64,000 nucleotides of DNA, taken from Alphaproteobacteria bacterium (GTDB taxonomy: Bacteria > Pseudomonadota > Alphaproteobacteria > Sphingomonadales > Sphingomonadaceae). A program made the position numbers and the translations under genes. This document shows positions 17,845 to 24,900 of this stretch, piece after piece; the stretch's first letter is position 1, and every line of letters begins with the position of its first letter. Where the stretch lies: the NCBI GenBank assembly GCA_018823325.1, contig JAHJIJ010000002.1, positions 62,001 through 126,000 on the forward strand, given 5' to 3'. The notes under the pieces are model-generated. The model did not search any database and was not told the DNA's origin. It saw nothing but the letters and a program-made list of their open reading frames with translations.

Positions 17845-18476
17845 CACACATCCGGTCCGCGCGGCCGGGCCGGTGGTTGCTCGCGCTCGGCAGTCTTGCA
17901 TCGCTCGCGGCATGCGGTGATCCCGAAGCCGCTCGAAACGTGGCGGTAGCGCCCGAGGAGCGCACACAGGATGAGCGCCCGGTTCAGGTGGAAACCGGCC
18001 TGCCCGGCACGCCGATGGCCGAACGGGTGGCCGAGGTTGGCCTGCTCAACAAGCGCAACGGCATTACCCAGAAATTCTCGATGAAGCCGGGCGAGGCGCT
18101 CCGTGCGGGCAATGCCATCATCCGCCTGCGCGCCTGCGAGACCTCCGCGCCATGGGAAATGGACAAGGAAACCGGCGCCTTCGTTCAGCTCGACGTGCTT
18201 GAGAGCCGCGACAACAAGTGGCACCGGGCCTTCTCCGGTTGGCTGTTCAAGGAACGACCGGACCGCAATGTCGTGCTGCATCCGATTTACGACGTCTGGG
18301 TGATCAGCTGCACGATGAGCTGGCCCGAGGCCGGGCCGGATACTGTGCGGGTGGCGGACAGGGCTTCGCGCGCCTCGAACTCCCCAACCAGCGAATCAAG
18401 CGCCTCGAATGAAACCGAGTCGCCCCCTGCTCCGTCGGAGCCGGCGGCCAGCGCTTCCCCCAGCAACCCCGAATAA
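17841..18476 (+). CDS. DUF2155 domain lipoprotein
   Basis: A 211-residue exported protein. The signal ends in LASLAAC, a lipobox-like site near residue 25. The DUF2155 domain covers roughly residues 60-155: VGLLNKRNGITQKFSMKPGEAL, IIRLRACETSAPWEM, VFSGWLF-like AFSGWLFKERP, and HPIYDVWVISC. The function of this domain is unknown. The last 55 residues are a Ser/Glu/Pro-rich low-complexity tail. The start GTG overlaps the NDUFA12 stop by four bases. The 3' 190 bases, including the end of the domain and all of the tail, run antisense to the 3' end of aat. Both reading frames look genuine. Confidence 0.87.
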   Translation: MTHIRSARPGRWLLALGSLASLAACGDPEAARNVAVAPEERTQDERPVQVETGLPGTPMAERVAEVGLLNKRNGITQKFSMKPGEALRAGNAIIRLRACETSAPWEMDKETGAFVQLDVLESRDNKWHRAFSGWLFKERPDRNVVLHPIYDVWVISCTMSWPEAGPDTVRVADRASRASNSPTSESSASNETESPPAPSEPAASASPSNPE

Positions 18477-19027
18477 GTCTCCGCGCTGATCTCGATCGCG
18501 CCCAGCGAGGCGAGATGCGGGGTCATGAACTGGCAGTCCAGCAGCGTGAACCCGCCAAAGCGCAGCCGCGCGACCAGCCAGGCCATCGCGACCTTCGAGG
18601 CATCGCGGCGCCGGCTGAACATGCTTTCGCCGAAAAACGCCCGCCCGAGCGCGAGGCCATAGAGCCCGCCAACGAGATGACGCTCACCCGCCTCATGGCT
18701 CCACACCTCGATGCTGTGGGCGAGCCCCCGGTGGTGAAGCCGGATGAAGGCCTCCTCAATGTCCTGATTGATCCAGGTTGTCGGGCGGTCCTCGGCACTT
18801 TGCGCGCACAGGCGGATGACCCGCTCGAAAGCGGTGTCCGCCGTCACCTCGAAGCGATCGACGCGAATCGTCTTGCGCAAGGATCTGGAGAGATGGAAGC
18901 AATCGAGCGGCAGGACCGCCCGACGCTCCGGCTCCACCCAGAACACAGAATCCGCCGCCCGGTCATCAGCCATCGGGAACAGACCGACAGCGTAAGCGCG
19001 CAACAGAATCGGCAAATCTATGGCCAT
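18287..19027 (-). CDS. aat: Leucyl/phenylalanyl-tRNA--protein transferase
   Basis: A 246-residue aminoacyl transferase of the N-degron pathway. It adds Leu or Phe to proteins with N-terminal Lys or Arg so that ClpS/ClpAP degrades them. Family signatures are LRAYAVGLFPMAD near the N-terminus, WVEPERRAVLPLD, TWINQDIEEAFIRLHHRGLAHSIEVW, LVGGLYGLALGRAFFGESMF and LLDCQFMTPHLASLGA. The normal domain ends near residue 200. The last 46 residues form an extension encoded in the DNA antisense to DUF2155. No good ribosome site precedes the ATG at 19027. The DUF2155-aat neighbourhood is common in Alphaproteobacteria (from memory). Confidence 0.95.
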   Translation of the reverse strand: MAIDLPILLRAYAVGLFPMADDRAADSVFWVEPERRAVLPLDCFHLSRSLRKTIRVDRFEVTADTAFERVIRLCAQSAEDRPTTWINQDIEEAFIRLHHRGLAHSIEVWSHEAGERHLVGGLYGLALGRAFFGESMFSRRRDASKVAMAWLVARLRFGGFTLLDCQFMTPHLASLGAIEISAETYSGLLGEALAAGSDGAGGDSVSFEALDSLVGEFEAREALSATRTVSGPASGQLIVQLITQTS

Positions 19028-19188
19028 GGCAGGCGTCTAACAGGAGCAGCGAACGCTGTCGCGCCTGTGCCTCGGCAGATTGTCTTCCGGTGGCGCGGCA
19101 TCGGATGGGGTGTGCGTGGATCAGGACTGGATTGACGGATAACAGCAATATAGCGCTGCGCCGAGACGATCAGGAGAGGATAAGAGAT

Positions 19189-19875
19189 ATGGCAACTTTC
19201 GTGCTGGTTCATGGCGCCTGGGGCGGCAGCTGGGGATATGCGCCGCTGGCGCGCGCCTTGCGGGCGGCCGGACACGAGGTGCATGTCCCTTCGCTCACTG
19301 GCCTCGGCGAGCGGGCGCATCTGGCTCATGGCGGCATTACGCTCTCCGACCATATCAGCGACGTCGTCGGGCTGATCGACTGCGAAGGCCTTTCGGACAT
19401 CATCCTCGTGGGCCACAGCTATGGCGGGATGGTGATTACCGGCGCCTCCGCGCAGCGCGGCAGTCGCATCCGCAGCCTCATCTATCTCGATGCGTTCCTC
19501 CCGCAGGATGGGCAGATGCTCTGGGATATCGTCGATGACGGCACCCGCGCGATGTATATCGAGAATCAGAAGGGCTCGCCGGGGCTGGTCCAGCCAATCT
19601 TCCCCGTTTCGCCCGGTCGTGCCGGGCGTGTTTCGGGACATCCGCTTCTCACGCTGCTCGAGCCCGTGAAGCTCGGCGGTGAGGAAGGCGCGATCGCGCG
19701 GCGGACCTATGTCTATGCCAGCGCCAGCCCGCTCGGCTCTTTCGCGCCGTTCCGCGCCCGCTGCGCGGCGGACCCGGCGTGGCAGGTCCACGATCTCCCC
19801 ACCAGCCACATGATGTGGGACGATGACCTGCCCGGCATCACCCGCATCCTGCTGGAAGACGCCGCGAAGAACTGA
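19189..19875 (+). CDS. Alpha/beta hydrolase
   Basis: A 228-residue alpha/beta-fold hydrolase. The oxyanion-hole region is FVLVHGAWGGSWGY at the N-terminus; the nucleophile serine lies in LVGHSYGGMVITG near residue 80; the catalytic His is likely in TSHMMWDD near residue 207. The form is that of small esterases such as the EstC/pyrethroid-hydrolase and plant methylesterase-like group. No substrate can be given. The start is the ATG at 19189, seven bases after CAGGAGAGGA; the longer frame from 19090 is not supported. It stands alone between aat (divergent) and tRNA-Trp. Confidence 0.88.
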   Translation: MATFVLVHGAWGGSWGYAPLARALRAAGHEVHVPSLTGLGERAHLAHGGITLSDHISDVVGLIDCEGLSDIILVGHSYGGMVITGASAQRGSRIRSLIYLDAFLPQDGQMLWDIVDDGTRAMYIENQKGSPGLVQPIFPVSPGRAGRVSGHPLLTLLEPVKLGGEEGAIARRTYVYASASPLGSFAPFRARCAADPAWQVHDLPTSHMMWDDDLPGITRILLEDAAKN

Positions 19876-19908
19876 TCCCGCCAAGTTCAGGAAAGCGCCG
19901 CTCCCCGC

Positions 19909-19937
19909 TTGCGCGCGCCTTCGCCTCGCGTTAAGGG
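19909..19937 (+). promoter_or_regulatory. Promoter of tRNA-Trp
   Basis: TTGCGC (19909-19914), 17 bases, TAAGGG (19932-19937). Transcription would begin about 12 bases before the mature tRNA. The same TTGnnn-N17-TAnnGG layout recurs before other translation genes in this window. Confidence 0.5.
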
Positions 19938-19955
19938 CAGCGCCTTCACCGGCAC

Positions 19956-20031
19956 AGGGGTGTAGCTCAGCTGGTAGAGCGTCGGTCTCCAAAACCGAAT
20001 GTCGTAGGTTCGAATCCTATCGCCCCTGCCA
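19956..20031 (+). tRNA. tRNA-Trp (CCA anticodon)
   Basis: A 76-base cloverleaf. The acceptor stem AGGGGTG pairs with CGCCCCT with one T-G pair; the D-loop region is GCTCAGCTGGTAGAGC; the anticodon loop CTCCAAA has anticodon CCA; the T arm is GTAGGTTCGAATCCTAT. The 3' CCA is encoded. A single tRNA-Trp directly before secE-nusG is the usual arrangement in Proteobacteria. Confidence 0.97.
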
Positions 20032-20035
20032 AAAC

Positions 20036-20064
20036 TTGCCCCGAGGCGCCCGAGCGCGTAGAGG
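20036..20064 (+). promoter_or_regulatory. Candidate secE-nusG promoter
   Basis: TTGCCC (20036-20041), 17 bases, TAGAGG (20059-20064), directly after the tRNA-Trp gene and about 110 bases before secE. It matches the window's common promoter layout. Read-through from the tRNA promoter is also possible. Confidence 0.45.
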
Positions 20065-20176
20065 CAGGGACGGTTGCGATATGCAGGCGGCGGGCCGGCC
20101 GGAGAAAAGCTCCGGGTGCGGTCCGCTTTCTTGTGTTTCGAAGAGTTCTGGTTTCATCTGAAAGAGCAGGCTGAGC

Positions 20177-20383
20177 GTGGCGAAAACCTCCCCCATCGAA
20201 TTCGTGAACCAGGTCAAGGCCGAGTGGAACAAGGTCACCTGGCCGACGTCGCGCGAGACGATCATGACCACGATCATGGTGGTGATCATGACGACCGTGC
20301 TCGGCCTCTTCTTCTTCGGCATCGACTCGCTGTTCGGCTGGGTCGTGCGCACGCTGCTGAGCCTCGCTTCGGGCCAGGGCTGA
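20177..20383 (+). CDS. secE: Preprotein translocase subunit SecE
   Basis: A 68-residue, single-helix SecE. The amphipathic segment EFVNQVKAEWNKVTWPT is the conserved SecE signature, followed by the membrane helix TTIMVVIMTTVLGLFFFGID and a short C-terminal tail. It is an essential subunit of the SecYEG channel. The start is GTG with GAGC just upstream. It lies between tRNA-Trp and nusG, the conserved position. Confidence 0.95.
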   Translation: MAKTSPIEFVNQVKAEWNKVTWPTSRETIMTTIMVVIMTTVLGLFFFGIDSLFGWVVRTLLSLASGQG

Positions 20384-20428
20384 TCGCTGCCCTTCCCGAC
20401 CAAGACGAATTGAGGAAAAGATAAAGAT

Positions 20429-20965
20429 ATGGCGCGCTGGTACATCATCCACGCTTATTCGGGCTTCGAGAACAAGGTCCGCGAATCCATCCTGTCCGAA
20501 GCCGAGCGCATGGGTCTTGCCCAGCTCATCGAACAGGTCGAGGTGCCGACCGAAACCGTGACCGAAGTGAAGCGCGGCAAGAAGGTTCAGGTCGAGCGCA
20601 AGAACATGCCGGGCTATGTGCTCGCCAAGCTCAGCATGAACGATGACGTCTACCACCTCATCAAGAACACGCCGAAAGTGACCGGCTTCCTCGGCACGTC
20701 CGGCAAGCCGCAGCCGATCAGCGAAGCGGAAGCCGCGCGCTTCTTCAGCTCGCGCGAGGAAGCTGCCGCGCAGCCGCGTCACAAGGTCAATGTCGATTAC
20801 GAGATCGGCGACAGCGTGAAGGTGATGAGCGGCCCGTTCGCGAGCTTCATCGGCACCGTCGAGGAGCTGGACTTCGAGAAGAGCCGCGTGAAGGTCTCCG
20901 TCTCGATCTTCGGCCGCGCGACGCCGGTGGAACTGGACTTCGAGGAAGTCGAGCTCTCCAAATAA
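20429..20965 (+). CDS. nusG: Transcription termination/antitermination factor NusG
   Basis: A 178-residue NusG. The NGN domain starts RWYIIHAYSGFENKVRESI and contains KNMPGYVLAKLSMNDDVYHLI, while the C-terminal KOW domain has IGDSVKVMSGPFASFIGTVEELDFEKSRVKV. NusG binds RNA polymerase and links it to Rho or to ribosomal S10. It follows secE by 45 bases with AGGAAAAG before the ATG. A strong terminator follows, and the usual next gene rplK is about 6.3 kb away. Confidence 0.97.
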   Translation: MARWYIIHAYSGFENKVRESILSEAERMGLAQLIEQVEVPTETVTEVKRGKKVQVERKNMPGYVLAKLSMNDDVYHLIKNTPKVTGFLGTSGKPQPISEAEAARFFSSREEAAAQPRHKVNVDYEIGDSVKVMSGPFASFIGTVEELDFEKSRVKVSVSIFGRATPVELDFEEVELSK

Positions 20966-20984
20966 GCTGCCGACAATGATTTTC

Positions 20985-21016
20985 AGAGCCGCCGGTCCAT
21001 GATCGGCGGCTCTTTT
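20985..21016 (+). terminator. Intrinsic terminator after nusG
   Basis: AGAGCCGCC (20985-20993) and GGCGGCTCT (21005-21013) form a nine-pair stem followed by TTTT, 20 bases after the nusG stop. It shows that secE-nusG is closed off from the genes that follow. Confidence 0.85.
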
Positions 21017-21040
21017 CGTATGCCGCCCCGGCAACTTGCT

Positions 21041-21068
21041 CGTCATTCCCGTGAACGCGGGAATGACG
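21041..21068. repeat. Palindromic intergenic repeat
   Basis: CGTCATTCCCG (21041-21051) and CGGGAATGACG (21058-21068) form a perfect 11-bp inverted repeat with a six-base spacer. This 'cattcccg...cgggaatg' palindrome is of the kind dispersed in many proteobacterial genomes. It differs from the other two repeats in this window. Confidence 0.7.
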
Positions 21069-21229
21069 GGAAGGAAACGCCTGAGAGGCACAACTGCGCC
21101 GCGTCTGCCTTCCGGCCGTTCTTCCACCTCATCCAACCGGACCATCGCGCAGGGCGATTGCGTTGGCGTGGAGAATGACCGTTTGATTGGACAAGCACCG
21201 CAAGGGTGCCGCATCAGGAGAGGTTGGAC

Positions 21230-23374
21230 GTGGCGGGGAGCAGGAGAACGTGGATCGCAGGCCTTGCGCTGATAACGGCGCCGCTGCTCCTTGCAGGACA
21301 GGACGCCCGGCCAGGCGAACTGCAGCCAGCCAAGGTCACCAGCGAGCGCATGCGCGCACCGGACGCGCCCGCCAGCGCCGGAAGCTGGATGTCCTACGGG
21401 CGCAGCTATGACGAGCAGCGCTTCTCGCCCCTCACGCAGATCAACGACAGGACCGTCCAGCGCCTGGGGCTGGCCTGGTATGACGATCTGAACACTTACC
21501 GCGGTGTGCAGGCAACGCCACTGGTCGTCGATGGCGTCATCTACAATGCCTCGGCCTTCAACATCATCACCGCTTATGACGGGCAGACGGGTCGCAAGCT
21601 GTGGACCTATGACCCACAGGTCGAGCGGCAATGGGCACGACTCGCATGCTGCGGCCCGTCGACCCGGGGCATCGCCGCCTGGAACGGCAAGATTTATGTT
21701 GCCGCGCTCGATGGCAGGCTGATCGCGGTGGACGCGCGGACCGGCCAGGAAGTCTGGACCGTCCAAACCTTCGACCGGGCGCATCCCTATTCCATCACCG
21801 GCGCGCCGCGCGTGTTCGATGGCAAGGTCGTGATCGGCCATGGCGGCGCGGACTATGGCGTGCGCGGCTTCGTCACCGCCTGGGACGCGGAAACAGGCAG
21901 GCAGCTCTGGAAATTCTACACCGTGCCCGGCAATCCGGCTGACGGCCCCGACGGCGAGGCCTCCGACGCAGCCATGAAGATCGCCCGGCCGACCTGGCAC
22001 GGGGCGTGGTGGAAATATGGCGGCGGCGGAACGGCGTGGGACAGCTTCGTCTACGATCCCGCCCTCAACCTCGTCTATATCGGGACGGGCAACGGCTCCC
22101 CGCTCAGCTGGCATTTCCGCAGCGAGGGCAAGGGCGACAATCTGTTCCTCTGCTCCATCGTCGCCGTGGATGCCGATACGGGCGCCTATCGCTGGCACTA
22201 TCAAGCGGTGCCGGAAGAAGACTGGGATTTCACCTGCACGCAGCCGATGATGCTCGCCGACCTGAAAATCCGGGGCAAGACCCGTCAGGTCATCATGCAA
22301 GCGCCCAAAAACGGCTTCTTCTACGTGCTCGACCGAAAGACCGGTGAACTTCTCTCCGCCGAGAAATTCGTGCCGAGCAACTGGGCCAGCCATATCGACA
22401 TGAAGACCGGACGGCCGGTGCTCTATCCCGGCGTTCACCTGACGACCACGCCCCAGCGCATCACGCCAAGCCTGCTCGCGGCGCATAGCTGGCACCCGAT
22501 GTCGTTCAGCCCGCAGACCGGCCTCGTCTACTTCCCGGCGATGGAGCAATCCATCGTCTATGCGCGGCAGCGGGACGAGGACTTCAAGTTCGTGCCGTTC
22601 CGCAACAATGCCGGCTATGATTATGTCGGCGCGACGCCGGAATGGGCCGCGCGGCGCAAGGCCTTACAGGCCGAGGCGGATGCCATGGAAAAGGGCTATC
22701 TGCTCGCCTGGAACCCGGTGACGCAGAAGGAAGCCTGGCGCATGCCCTATTCGCTGCCCGGCTCGGGCGGCACGCTGGCGACGGCGGGCAATCTGGTCTT
22801 TCAGGGCACCATCGAAAAGACCTTTGCTGCCTATCGCGCGGACAACGGGCAGAAGCTGTGGGAAACGAATGTCGACAATGTCGCCATCGGCGGGCCGGTG
22901 ACCTACGCCATCGACGGGGTGCAATATGTCGCGGTGAACGTCGGCTGGGGCGGCTCGATCGTGGCGGGGCTGAGCAAGATCCCCGGCGGTTTCCGGGTGT
23001 CACCGGCGCGGCTGCTGGTGTTCAGGCTGGATGCGCGCGGCGTCTCCCTGCCGCCTTTGCCGCCGCCGACCGCCCTGCCCCGCCCGCCCTTCCTGCGCGC
23101 GAGCGAGGCCGAGGTGCGGCTGGGCGCACAGCTCTATGGCGAGGCCTGCGCCCGCTGCCATGGCGAAAATGCGCGCGGCGGCCTCAAGGACCTGCGCTAC
23201 ATGACGCCGGAGGTGCGCGCGCAATTCCTCGACATCGTGCTGGAGGGGACGAAGGCGGAACTAGGCATGGCCGGCTTCAAGGGCGTGCTGAGCAAGGCCC
23301 AGGCGGAGGCGATCCATGCGTATCTGATCGCGCGGGGGAATGAGGACTGGCAGGATGATGCGGTGCGGGAGTGA
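21230..23374 (+). CDS. PQQ-dependent alcohol dehydrogenase with cytochrome c domain
   Basis: A 714-residue quinohaemoprotein of the type II alcohol dehydrogenase family. A signal peptide (AGLALITAPLLLAGQDA) is followed by the eight-bladed beta propeller with tryptophan-docking repeats (e.g. WTYDPQVERQWARLACCG, LWKFYTVPGNPADGPDGE). The adjacent cysteine pair in LACCGPSTRG and WDFTCTQPM near the active-site Asp mark the PQQ pocket. The C-terminal haem site is CARCHG near residue 640, with a late Met ligand possible in LGMAGF. It oxidises alcohols in the periplasm and passes electrons to a cytochrome. The start GTG at 21230 follows AGGAGAGG by six bases; the longer frame has none. No PQQ-synthesis gene or partner cytochrome is next to it. 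Confidence 0.9.
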   Translation: MAGSRRTWIAGLALITAPLLLAGQDARPGELQPAKVTSERMRAPDAPASAGSWMSYGRSYDEQRFSPLTQINDRTVQRLGLAWYDDLNTYRGVQATPLVVDGVIYNASAFNIITAYDGQTGRKLWTYDPQVERQWARLACCGPSTRGIAAWNGKIYVAALDGRLIAVDARTGQEVWTVQTFDRAHPYSITGAPRVFDGKVVIGHGGADYGVRGFVTAWDAETGRQLWKFYTVPGNPADGPDGEASDAAMKIARPTWHGAWWKYGGGGTAWDSFVYDPALNLVYIGTGNGSPLSWHFRSEGKGDNLFLCSIVAVDADTGAYRWHYQAVPEEDWDFTCTQPMMLADLKIRGKTRQVIMQAPKNGFFYVLDRKTGELLSAEKFVPSNWASHIDMKTGRPVLYPGVHLTTTPQRITPSLLAAHSWHPMSFSPQTGLVYFPAMEQSIVYARQRDEDFKFVPFRNNAGYDYVGATPEWAARRKALQAEADAMEKGYLLAWNPVTQKEAWRMPYSLPGSGGTLATAGNLVFQGTIEKTFAAYRADNGQKLWETNVDNVAIGGPVTYAIDGVQYVAVNVGWGGSIVAGLSKIPGGFRVSPARLLVFRLDARGVSLPPLPPPTALPRPPFLRASEAEVRLGAQLYGEACARCHGENARGGLKDLRYMTPEVRAQFLDIVLEGTKAELGMAGFKGVLSKAQAEAIHAYLIARGNEDWQDDAVRE

Positions 23375-23429
23375 GGAGAGCGGAGGGGCGCAGCACCCTG
23401 CCCGCCAGACTCAGTTCTCCATCCCTGTT

Positions 23430-23516
23430 CCGGTCGGGCTGAGCTTGTCGAAGCCCTACCGCTATTCTTGAGTACAGCGTGAAAAGAGGCCCTTCGACAA
23501 GCTCAGGGCGAACGGG
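23430..23516. repeat. Inverted-repeat element (GAGCTTGTCGAAG type)
   Basis: CGGTCGGGCTGAGCTTGTCG at 23431-23450 faces CGACAAGCTCAGGGCGAACG near 23495-23514, forming an imperfect inverted repeat around a 35-base centre. This 'gagcttgtcgaagg/ccttcgacaagctc' repeat is a known dispersed intergenic element of sphingomonads and other GC-rich bacteria (from memory). It lies between two convergent genes, where it may also end transcription. Confidence 0.7.
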
Positions 23517-23538
23517 CATAGAGACGAAGCTCCGGACC

Positions 23539-24213
23539 CTACACTCGCCGCTGGGCGAACCAGATCACATGGCGCGGCCCCTTGCCATTTTCGCGAGCTT
23601 TCACCGCCACTTCATCGACGATGAAGCCCGCACTTTTCAGGCGTCGCGTGAACGCTTCGTCCGAACCGGCGGACCAGACGGCGAGGATGCCGCCGGGCTT
23701 CAGGGCCCGCATCGCCTGAGCGAGGCCCCGCGCGGAATAGAGGCGGTCGTTTGCCGGCACGGTGAGGCCATCCGGGCCATTGTCGACATCCAGCAGGATG
23801 GCATCGTAGCAGCCCTGCCCGGCCTCGATCAGATCGGCAACGTCACGCTCGACGAGATCGACGCGGGGATCATCGAGGCAGCCGGCGGCGAGCTCAGCCA
23901 TCGGGCCGCGCGCCCATGCGATGATCTCCGGCACCAGTTCCGCGACCGTCACCTTCGCCTGCGTATCGAGTGCGCCCAGCGCCGCCCGCAGCGTGAACCC
24001 CATGCCATAGCCACCGATGAGCAGGTGCCGGCCGGATCGCTCCCGCAGCCGCTCCAGCGTCATCAGTGCCAGCGCCTTTTCCGATCCACTCATCCGGCTG
24101 TTCATCAGCTCATTGCGATCGAGCACGATCATGAAATCGTCGCCACGGCGGAACAGGCGCAGATCCTCTCCGCCGGGCACTTTGGCGGTGCCGAGATGTT
24201 CACGGGGCTTCAT
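23539..24213 (-). CDS. Spermidine-synthase-like protein (SAM-methyltransferase fold)
   Basis: A 224-residue protein with the fold of polyamine aminopropyltransferases. Seen are LLIGGYGMGFTLRAAL (nucleotide loop), VTVAELVPEIIAWARG (acidic residue that binds the ribose), and YDAILLDVDNGPDGLT. In true spermidine synthases the corresponding motif is D-x-x-D-P with a Y-rich gate; here the residues around the putative amine site differ, so the substrate is open. The start is MKPREHLG with AAGGACC seven bases before; the longer frame would overlap the divergent promoter. It is divergent from the exoribonuclease gene. Confidence 0.8.
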   Translation of the reverse strand: MKPREHLGTAKVPGGEDLRLFRRGDDFMIVLDRNELMNSRMSGSEKALALMTLERLRERSGRHLLIGGYGMGFTLRAALGALDTQAKVTVAELVPEIIAWARGPMAELAAGCLDDPRVDLVERDVADLIEAGQGCYDAILLDVDNGPDGLTVPANDRLYSARGLAQAMRALKPGGILAVWSAGSDEAFTRRLKSAGFIVDEVAVKARENGKGPRHVIWFAQRRV

Positions 24214-24328
24214 GATCGGTCCTTTTCGGCTAGGCGGTCGCTCTGGCAGACTGCCGGGCATCGCGCAAACCTTCCCTTCGCGCTATGCCGACCGCTTCTC
24301 TGCTGCCCAAATCCACGTCCGGAGCCTC

Positions 24329-24790
24329 ATGCGCTACTTTCTCGATACCGAATATAATGGCTTTGGCGGCGCGCTGATCAGCCTGGCACTTGTGCCGGAG
24401 GATGGCGATCAGGAGCTGTATCTCTCGCTGCTGCCGATCCCCATGCCGCTTCACCCGTGGGTCGAGCATAATGTGATCCCTTATCTGCGCCATGTGCCAA
24501 CCGGCCTCGACTATGCCGTCGAGCGCCCCAATGCGAGCGAACTGCTCGCCACCTATCTGGCGGGTGACCCGCATCCGCTCATCGTGGCGGACTGGCCGGA
24601 AGATATCGCGCATTTCTGCACGTTGCTGATGACCGGGCCGGGCGAAATGGTGAGCGTAAGCCGGGTTCGCTTCGAGTTGATCGACGCCACCGGCTTCAGC
24701 AGCGCGCGCAACAGCCAGGTGCCGCACAATGCCCTGCATGATGCACGCGCGCTGCGGGATTTCGTCCTTTCGACGGAGGCGCTGGACTGA
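24329..24790 (+). CDS. DEDDh 3'-5' exoribonuclease, Rv2179c-like
   Basis: A 153-residue protein beginning MRYFLDTEYNGFGGALISLALV. The D-T-E at residues 6-8 is the first metal motif of DEDD exonucleases; IVADWPEDIAHF gives the second acidic cluster; HNALHDARALRDF carries the His and last Asp of the DEDDh class. The short length and 'DTEFxxxG' type opening match the Rv2179c family of small exoribonucleases, which trim RNA 3' ends in vitro (known for the family). The ATG at 24329 is preceded by GGAG. It is divergent from the spermidine-synthase-like gene. Confidence 0.8.
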   Translation: MRYFLDTEYNGFGGALISLALVPEDGDQELYLSLLPIPMPLHPWVEHNVIPYLRHVPTGLDYAVERPNASELLATYLAGDPHPLIVADWPEDIAHFCTLLMTGPGEMVSVSRVRFELIDATGFSSARNSQVPHNALHDARALRDFVLSTEALD

Positions 24791-24810
24791 ACGCGGCGGA
24801 CCGCCGACCA

Positions 24811-24852
24811 CCGTTAGTGCTTGCCGCCAGAGCATAGATTGCTAACTAACGG
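24811..24852. promoter_or_regulatory. Inverted repeat CCGTTAGT-N26-ACTAACGG before MFS gene
   Basis: CCGTTAGT (24811-24818) and ACTAACGG (24845-24852) form a perfect 8-bp inverted repeat 48 bases before the transporter start. A TTGCCG and AT-rich stretch lie between and beside the arms, so it overlaps the likely promoter. It could be the operator of a dimeric regulator; no regulator gene is adjacent. Confidence 0.4.
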
Positions 24853-24900
24853 ATAATTGCCTTGCGAACGAATCACGGCAAGCCGGAGAGGAAAGCCAGC

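Noticed and set aside
19967-22549. 860-codon open frame antisense to tRNA-Trp, secE, nusG and the PQQ dehydrogenase
   Set aside because: It runs across several certain genes and a tRNA, so it cannot be a protein gene.
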